This document shows positions 61,471-64,000 of a stretch of DNA of 64,000 bases, piece by piece. This DNA comes from Anseongella ginsenosidimutans (GTDB lineage Bacteria; Bacteroidota; Bacteroidia; Sphingobacteriales; Sphingobacteriaceae). Each line of letters starts with the position of its first letter. The stretch's first letter is position 1. The stretch covers positions 3,162,001 to 3,226,000 of the forward strand of contig NZ_CP042432.1 of the NCBI RefSeq assembly GCF_008033235.1. The letters run 5' to 3'. Under the pieces are notes generated by a model, which was not told the DNA's origin, searched no databases, and saw only the letters and a list, made by a program, of their open reading frames with translations. The position numbers were made by a program, and so were the translations under genes.

Positions 61471-61998
61471 ATGAAAAAATCAGCTATTCAAATCGATCCA
61501 GGTTATTTCAGCAGGTACATTAACGTCGCCGGCGATGGCGAATTATACGAAGAACTGGACAAAAGTCTCCGGGTCCTGGACGAATTGGATATAAAAGCGC
61601 TGGAAAGGGTAGGAGATCAGGTCTATGCACCGGGCAAATGGTCCCTGAAAACCATTTTCCAGCACATGATCGATACAGAGCGCATATTCCAGTACCGCGC
61701 ATTGCGTTTCGCCAGGAATGACCTGACTCCCTTACATGGTTTTGAACAGGATGATTACGCAAAGCAGGCCGGGGAAGAAGGAAAGGATTTGGCAGGCCTG
61801 CTTGAAGAACTAAAAATTGTCAGAAGAGCCGGCATCCTTTTATTCCGGGGCCTTTCTTCGGAAGCTTTGCAACGCGCAGGAATTGCAAGCGGCAATGAAC
61901 TATCGGTGTTGGCTATCGGTTTCCTGATCGTGGGGCATCAGATCCATCATCTGAATATCATCCGGTCAAAATACCTGCCCCTTGGAGGCCGTGATTAA
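61471..61998 (+). CDS. DinB/YfiT family protein
   Basis: A 175-residue four-helix-bundle protein of the DinB superfamily, putative metal-dependent thiol transferases or hydrolases. The metal-binding His triad is expected from QHMIDTER (helix 2) and GHQIHHLNII (helix 4). The start ATG 61471 is preferred to an upstream in-frame ATG at 61366 that overlaps the preceding gene and encodes a linker without structure. Role here unknown. Confidence 0.85.
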   Translation: MKKSAIQIDPGYFSRYINVAGDGELYEELDKSLRVLDELDIKALERVGDQVYAPGKWSLKTIFQHMIDTERIFQYRALRFARNDLTPLHGFEQDDYAKQAGEEGKDLAGLLEELKIVRRAGILLFRGLSSEALQRAGIASGNELSVLAIGFLIVGHQIHHLNIIRSKYLPLGGRD

Positions 61999-62104
61999 AC
62001 TTGCTTTGCACATGTTCAGCACTTTGCGCTTGCATCAGCAGGTGCCGCATTGATTACCCGGCTCCCGGAGTTCAAAGCCGGGTAAAGATGAAAAAACAGC
62101 AAAA

Positions 62105-63115
62105 ATGAGCCTTGTCAGCAATAAATACTTTCATCGCATTTTCATTACCCTGTTTGTTGTCGTCGTGGCATGGGTGACAAGGCACATTATGTCCCCGGAT
62201 ACGCCCCTGGTAGGCCATATCTTCAGCTCGGTGATGCTCATCCTGCTGGTACAGGTAGCCTGGGGCATTTATTCCTGGCAACAGCGATTGTTAAATAAAT
62301 ATTTGCCGTTTTCCCACAAGTTATACCTGCGCATCGCGGTTCAGATAGGGCTGGGTATCGTGGTCATTATGATCATCTACTATCCTTTTTTCATTGCGCT
62401 CCGGCATTTTCAGCCTTTTCCCTTTACCAGCGTGACCAAAGCAATCATGTTATTGTCGCTGGTCGTGCTTTCCATTGCCATTAACATGACCTTTATCAGC
62501 GCCCATTTTATTGAACGGTGGAAAGAAGGGATCAGGCGCACGGGAGAGCTGGAAAAAGAAAAATTGCGCATGCAATATCATCACCTGAAAAACCAGGTAG
62601 ACCCGCATTTCTTATTCAATACCCTTACTTCACTGGACAGCCTGGTAAAGTCCGATCCCGACCTCGCTTCACGCTTTATCAATCATTTGTCCAGGATATA
62701 CCGTTATGTGCTGCAGCATAAGGAAAATGAAGTCGTTAACCTGGAAACCGAACTGGAGTTTATCCATCATTACTGCGCGCTTCAGCAAATCCGCTTTGAC
62801 CGTGCTTTCCAGGTGGAATTCCGGATCAGCGATGCAGCGAAAGAAAAAGGAATAGTGATGATCACCCTGCAAATGTTGATCGATAACGCGATCAAGCATA
62901 ATGAAGTGCATGAACAGCATCCGCTGCACATCCGGATTTATGACAAAGATGATTTCCTGTATGTCGAAAACAATAAGCAGGCCCGGGAGCTGGTGCAGCA
63001 TTCCAGCAAGCAGGGATTAAAACAATTGGTTCAGTTATATTCCTTTCTCACCGGAAAGCCTGTGGAATTGCAGGAAAGCCCAGGTATTTTCCAGGTAAAA
63101 CTTCCGCTTTTATGA
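62105..63115 (+). CDS. LytS/YehU-type sensor histidine kinase
   Basis: A 336-residue kinase with four N-terminal transmembrane segments (about residues 10-31, 38-59, 76-101, 110-133), a short linker coiled coil, the His_kinase domain with phospho-His in QVDPHFLFNTL (about residue 165), and a HATPase domain (LQMLIDNAIKHNE). There is no extra sensory domain, so the membrane part should sense the signal. It overlaps the response-regulator gene by 4 bp. Confidence 0.92.
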   Translation: MSLVSNKYFHRIFITLFVVVVAWVTRHIMSPDTPLVGHIFSSVMLILLVQVAWGIYSWQQRLLNKYLPFSHKLYLRIAVQIGLGIVVIMIIYYPFFIALRHFQPFPFTSVTKAIMLLSLVVLSIAINMTFISAHFIERWKEGIRRTGELEKEKLRMQYHHLKNQVDPHFLFNTLTSLDSLVKSDPDLASRFINHLSRIYRYVLQHKENEVVNLETELEFIHHYCALQQIRFDRAFQVEFRISDAAKEKGIVMITLQMLIDNAIKHNEVHEQHPLHIRIYDKDDFLYVENNKQARELVQHSSKQGLKQLVQLYSFLTGKPVELQESPGIFQVKLPLL

Positions 63116-63873
63116 AAGTTTTAGTTATTGAAGACGAGCGGCTTGTAGCCGATCATTTAATCAGGTTGTTGAAATACCTGGAGCCAGGCTGGGAAATTTC
63201 CGGGCCCCTGGCCAGCCTGCGGGAAGCGCGGAAATGGCTGAGCCAATACCCGCTGCCTGACCTTATACTGGCCGACATACAATTATCCGATGGGATAAGC
63301 CTTGACCTTTTTACGTTTATGCAGCCTGCCTGTCCCGTTATCTTTACAACCGCGTTTGATGAATATGCTATCCGCGCGTTCAAGATCAACAGCATCGATT
63401 ACCTGCTTAAACCTGTGGATGCGAAGGAGCTGGAAGCCGCGCTTCGGAAATTCAGCCTGCTGCAGGAAAAATACCGGAATAACGCATACCTGGAAAAACT
63501 AATGGATTTTATAGGCAGGGATAAGCAGGAGCCGGCCTGCAAAGAAAATTTTGTGGTACAGCAAGGCCGCGCGGTTTATATGATCCCTGTTAAGCAGATC
63601 GCTTTTTTTACCAGGGAAGAACTGATTTACCTGGCAGAAGGAGAGGGGCACCGCTGGATCACTGACTTTCGTTCCCTGGACGAAATAGAAGAATTGACCA
63701 GCCCCGGGCATTTTTTCCGCGCCAACAGGCAATTCCTTGTACACCGTAAATTTATTAAAGGCTTTAAATCGGATGACACAGGAAAGCTCCACCTGGTCCT
63801 GAACATGAATAGATGCCCGGAAATCACGATCAGCAAAGAAAAAGCCGCAGCGTTCCGCCAATGGTTCGTGTGA
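63112..63873 (+). CDS. LytTR family response regulator
   Basis: A 253-residue DNA-binding response regulator. The receiver domain has the acidic pair in VIEDERL, the phospho-Asp in LADIQLSDG (about residue 55) and Lys in YLLKPVDA; the C-terminal LytTR domain (about residues 145-253) includes FFRANRQFLVHRKFIKGF. It is translationally coupled to the kinase gene. Its targets are unknown; the neighbouring receptor and small membrane genes are candidates. Confidence 0.93.
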   Translation: MKVLVIEDERLVADHLIRLLKYLEPGWEISGPLASLREARKWLSQYPLPDLILADIQLSDGISLDLFTFMQPACPVIFTTAFDEYAIRAFKINSIDYLLKPVDAKELEAALRKFSLLQEKYRNNAYLEKLMDFIGRDKQEPACKENFVVQQGRAVYMIPVKQIAFFTREELIYLAEGEGHRWITDFRSLDEIEELTSPGHFFRANRQFLVHRKFIKGFKSDDTGKLHLVLNMNRCPEITISKEKAAAFRQWFV

Positions 63874-63914
63874 TTGGCAGGGTTTTTATTAACTTTAATA
63901 TAAATGATCCAGAA

Positions 63915-64000
63915 ATGAAAACAGCTATTAAAAACATCCTGTTCCCTGTACTTAGCGCCGTATTGCTGATCGTAGTAGAAAAAGTAGTTGAAAAACTGCT
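63915..64000 (+). CDS. Truncated ORF at the window edge
   Basis: An ATG at 63915 opens a frame (MKTAIKNILFPVLSAVLLIV) that runs off the window. The visible part is a hydrophobic segment, so probably a small membrane protein, 41 bp after the response regulator. Nothing more can be said. Confidence 0.45.
   Translation, partial: MKTAIKNILFPVLSAVLLIVVEKVVEKL

Noticed and set aside
1-64000. tRNA, rRNA, CRISPR arrays, insertion sequences, prophage genes
   Set aside because: Scanned by eye in all intergenic gaps; nothing convincing found.

Overview
The window is a chromosomal segment of a member of the Bacteroidota. Evidence includes a short primary sigma factor without region 1.1, the DUF1573-yajC-ybbR-coaE cluster, TonB-dependent receptors with a carboxypeptidase-like N-terminal domain, a BlaI/M56 pair whose protease carries SusC-plug-like tails, LytS/LytTR signalling, and several promoters of the TTTG-N19/20-TAnnTTTG type. 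Family or genus cannot be fixed from the sequence. Menaquinone is made by the futalosine route (mqnA, mqnE). I saw no rRNA, tRNA, CRISPR array, insertion sequence or prophage; the one tyrosine recombinase is the housekeeping XerD.

Layout: 0-10 kb is housekeeping: secretion and CoA genes, a ZIP transporter, PAP2 phosphatase, GlmM, cysteine desulfurase, both classes of fructose-bisphosphate aldolase flanking accD, and a GNAT enzyme. 10-19 kb holds a GH16 glucanase divergent from a BtuB-like receptor preceded by a clear cobalamin riboswitch, then glpK-glpF, an SDR and a sugar-acid dehydratase of the IlvD/Edd family. 19-27 kb carries fRMsr, a hydrolase, Mpg glycosylase, an FNR-type reductase, the primary sigma factor, a lactonase-like MBL enzyme, a TIM-barrel isomerase-like protein and Lon.

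27.6-31.2 kb is a blaI-type operon with two tandem M56 metallopeptidase genes, the distal one broken by a one-base frameshift; two dyad operators lie just before blaI. 31.4-37.8 kb holds mqnE, a histidine phosphatase and mqnA, followed directly by trpD-trpF-trpB-trpA (no trpC, trpE or trpG). Between mqnA and trpD I read an unannotated short leader peptide with tandem Trp codons, a candidate promoter in the end of mqnA, and a terminator hairpin with a T run: a classical transcription attenuator.

37.8-53 kb is mixed: nhaA, tsaC-like, sucC, a GH140-type glycosidase, ribD, prmC with an unusual inserted linker, a GMC dehydrogenase with its small subunit, aqpZ, xerD, an unrecognised lipoprotein, aroQ and an M20 dipeptidase. 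53.3-57.6 kb is a minus-strand locus of a small Cys-rich membrane protein, a TonB receptor and a His-rich sialidase-fold lipoprotein, possibly for metal uptake. 57.8-64 kb has a second TonB receptor, a TPR-like exported protein, two small membrane proteins, a DinB protein and a LytS/LytTR two-component pair.
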